Shown here: positions 63,381-64,000 of the stretch, piece by piece | Layout: each line of letters opens with the position of its first letter | How positions within the stretch are numbered: position 1 is the first letter of the stretch | Source of the DNA: Odontocerum albicorne | Lineage: Eukaryota; Arthropoda; Insecta; Trichoptera; Odontoceridae | DNA: 64,000 bases | NCBI GenBank assembly: GCA_949825065.1 | Contig: OX463838.1 | Span: forward strand, 2,210,251 to 2,274,250 | Direction: 5' to 3' | The notes under the pieces: generated by a model | The model's input: only the letters and a program-made list of their open reading frames with translations | The model's database searches: none | What the model was told of the DNA's origin: nothing | Program-made: the position numbers and the translations under genes

Positions 63381-63480
63381 AAAATGTACTAAGATGACAG
63401 TACACAAAATGTACTAAGATGACAGTACACAAAATGTACTAAGATGACAGTACACAAAATGTACTAAGATGACAGTACAC
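63381..63480. repeat. 25-bp tandem repeat, 4 perfect copies
   Basis: AAAATGTACTAAGATGACAG plus TACAC, starting at 63381, 63406, 63431 and 63456. Confidence 0.97.
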
Positions 63481-63499
63481 AAAAAATTTTTAGTACAGA

Positions 63500-64000
63500 C
63501 TTTGGAATATGAACGTGGAAATAGACTGACAGAACTCTAATAAATGTTGTAGAAATTCGTACTCTTAGAAGAATACATGGAGACACAGTGTATGAAAGAA
63601 TACGGAATGAAGTGAGGTGCATGGCCGCGCGGTAACGCACTGGACTTCGGTCCGAAAGGTCGTCGGTTCAACCCCCGCACAGTGCTACTCCCCTCAAACG
63701 ACACAGGCACTTTTTCCGCCTAGTGTTCGATGGTATAAGGATACCTATGACTTCGGTCATATCTATTCTTAAAAAAAAGTAATCAGGGATGAATATGAAC
63801 TTAATGCTGATGTATTACGTAAGACGAAGAAGAGTACTCTGAGATAGTTTGGACATGAAGAACTAATGAATGAATAAAAACGAACAAAACCAATAAACAG
63901 TATAAATGTGAGTAAAGGGCGTGCTAGAGACAAACCAAGGAAAGCATTGTAAGATCATGTGAACGATATTCTGAAAGAAGGAAATTAAGAGAAATCGTAA
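63500..64000 (+). mobile_element. LINE-V C-terminal region, split by a SINE
   Basis: Left part to about 63615 and right part from about 63779 are colinear with 18.35-18.6 kb (GAATACGGAATGAAGTGA ... GGGATGAATATGAACTT, then AGATAGTTTGGACATG for the WFGHV block). It runs off the window end. Confidence 0.6.
63616..63778 (+). mobile_element. Second tRNA-derived SINE family
   Basis: Box A-like TGGCCGCGCGGTAACGC and box B-like TCGGTTCAACCCCCGC are followed by a GC-rich body (CTCCCCTCAAACGACACAGG) and an AAAAAAAA end. It is distinct from SINE-T in head and body. Confidence 0.6.

Overview
This is 64 kb of AT-rich eukaryotic DNA made almost entirely of layered, mostly dead transposable elements. It is most likely an insect or other arthropod. 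That reading rests on the combination of RTE- and Jockey-type LINE 3' ends, Penelope-like elements, mariner, hAT and piggyBac-type elements and tRNA-derived SINEs; the species cannot be named from the sequence. I found no intact cellular gene, no rRNA and no functional tRNA gene. Open frames above about 100 codons are remnants of reverse transcriptase or transposase, or run through tandem repeats.

Layout. 0-5.2 kb: an RTE LINE, a GC-rich structured island, two Penelope-derived inverted repeats with hammerhead-ribozyme-like motifs, and a near-identical direct duplication (about 560 bp) carrying an RTE fragment. 5.2-12 kb: antisense LINE 3' ends and a mariner N-terminal remnant. 12-16 kb: an RTE copy, a piggyBac-like MITE and a 108-bp minisatellite seeded from LINE coding sequence. 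16-28.5 kb: LINE and SINE fragments, a 67-bp array, a TIR element at 23.3 kb, and a Jockey 3' UTR split by a Tc1/mariner-like element and a Penelope element. 30-35 kb: a 32-bp array, an RTE copy with a 13-bp target-site duplication, and a second copy of the 23.3-kb TIR element. 35-44 kb: a 27-bp array, a deleted mariner, an 82-bp satellite (about 2 kb), and a SINE split by a TTAA element. 45-49 kb: Jockey and CR1/Daphne-like LINE 3' portions. 50-64 kb: two 613-bp TTAA elements, a 771-bp hAT with perfect 8-bp TSDs, nested RTE copies, more Penelope foldbacks, and a SINE split by a TTAA element whose end has been amplified into a 43-bp array.

The standout signal is a Penelope-like family, here called PLE1, with a diverged relative PLE2. 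Its terminal repeats carry a hammerhead-type core on one or both arms. The layout is constant: stem I, CUGANGA, one extra base, stem II, GAAA, C-NN-G, U-H, stem I. The same bases are read as the last codons of the element's ORF. A fragment resembling the C-terminal region of PLE endonucleases lies between two such repeats at 27.9-28.2 kb.

LINE labels used below are working names: RTE-A to RTE-D are RTE-type; LINE-V carries a RWFGHVE motif; LINE-X carries RLWNQLQ; LINE-L has an AVAGP...FKKHLKT C-terminus; SINE-T is the tRNA-headed SINE. Family names come from recognised protein motifs, not database searches.
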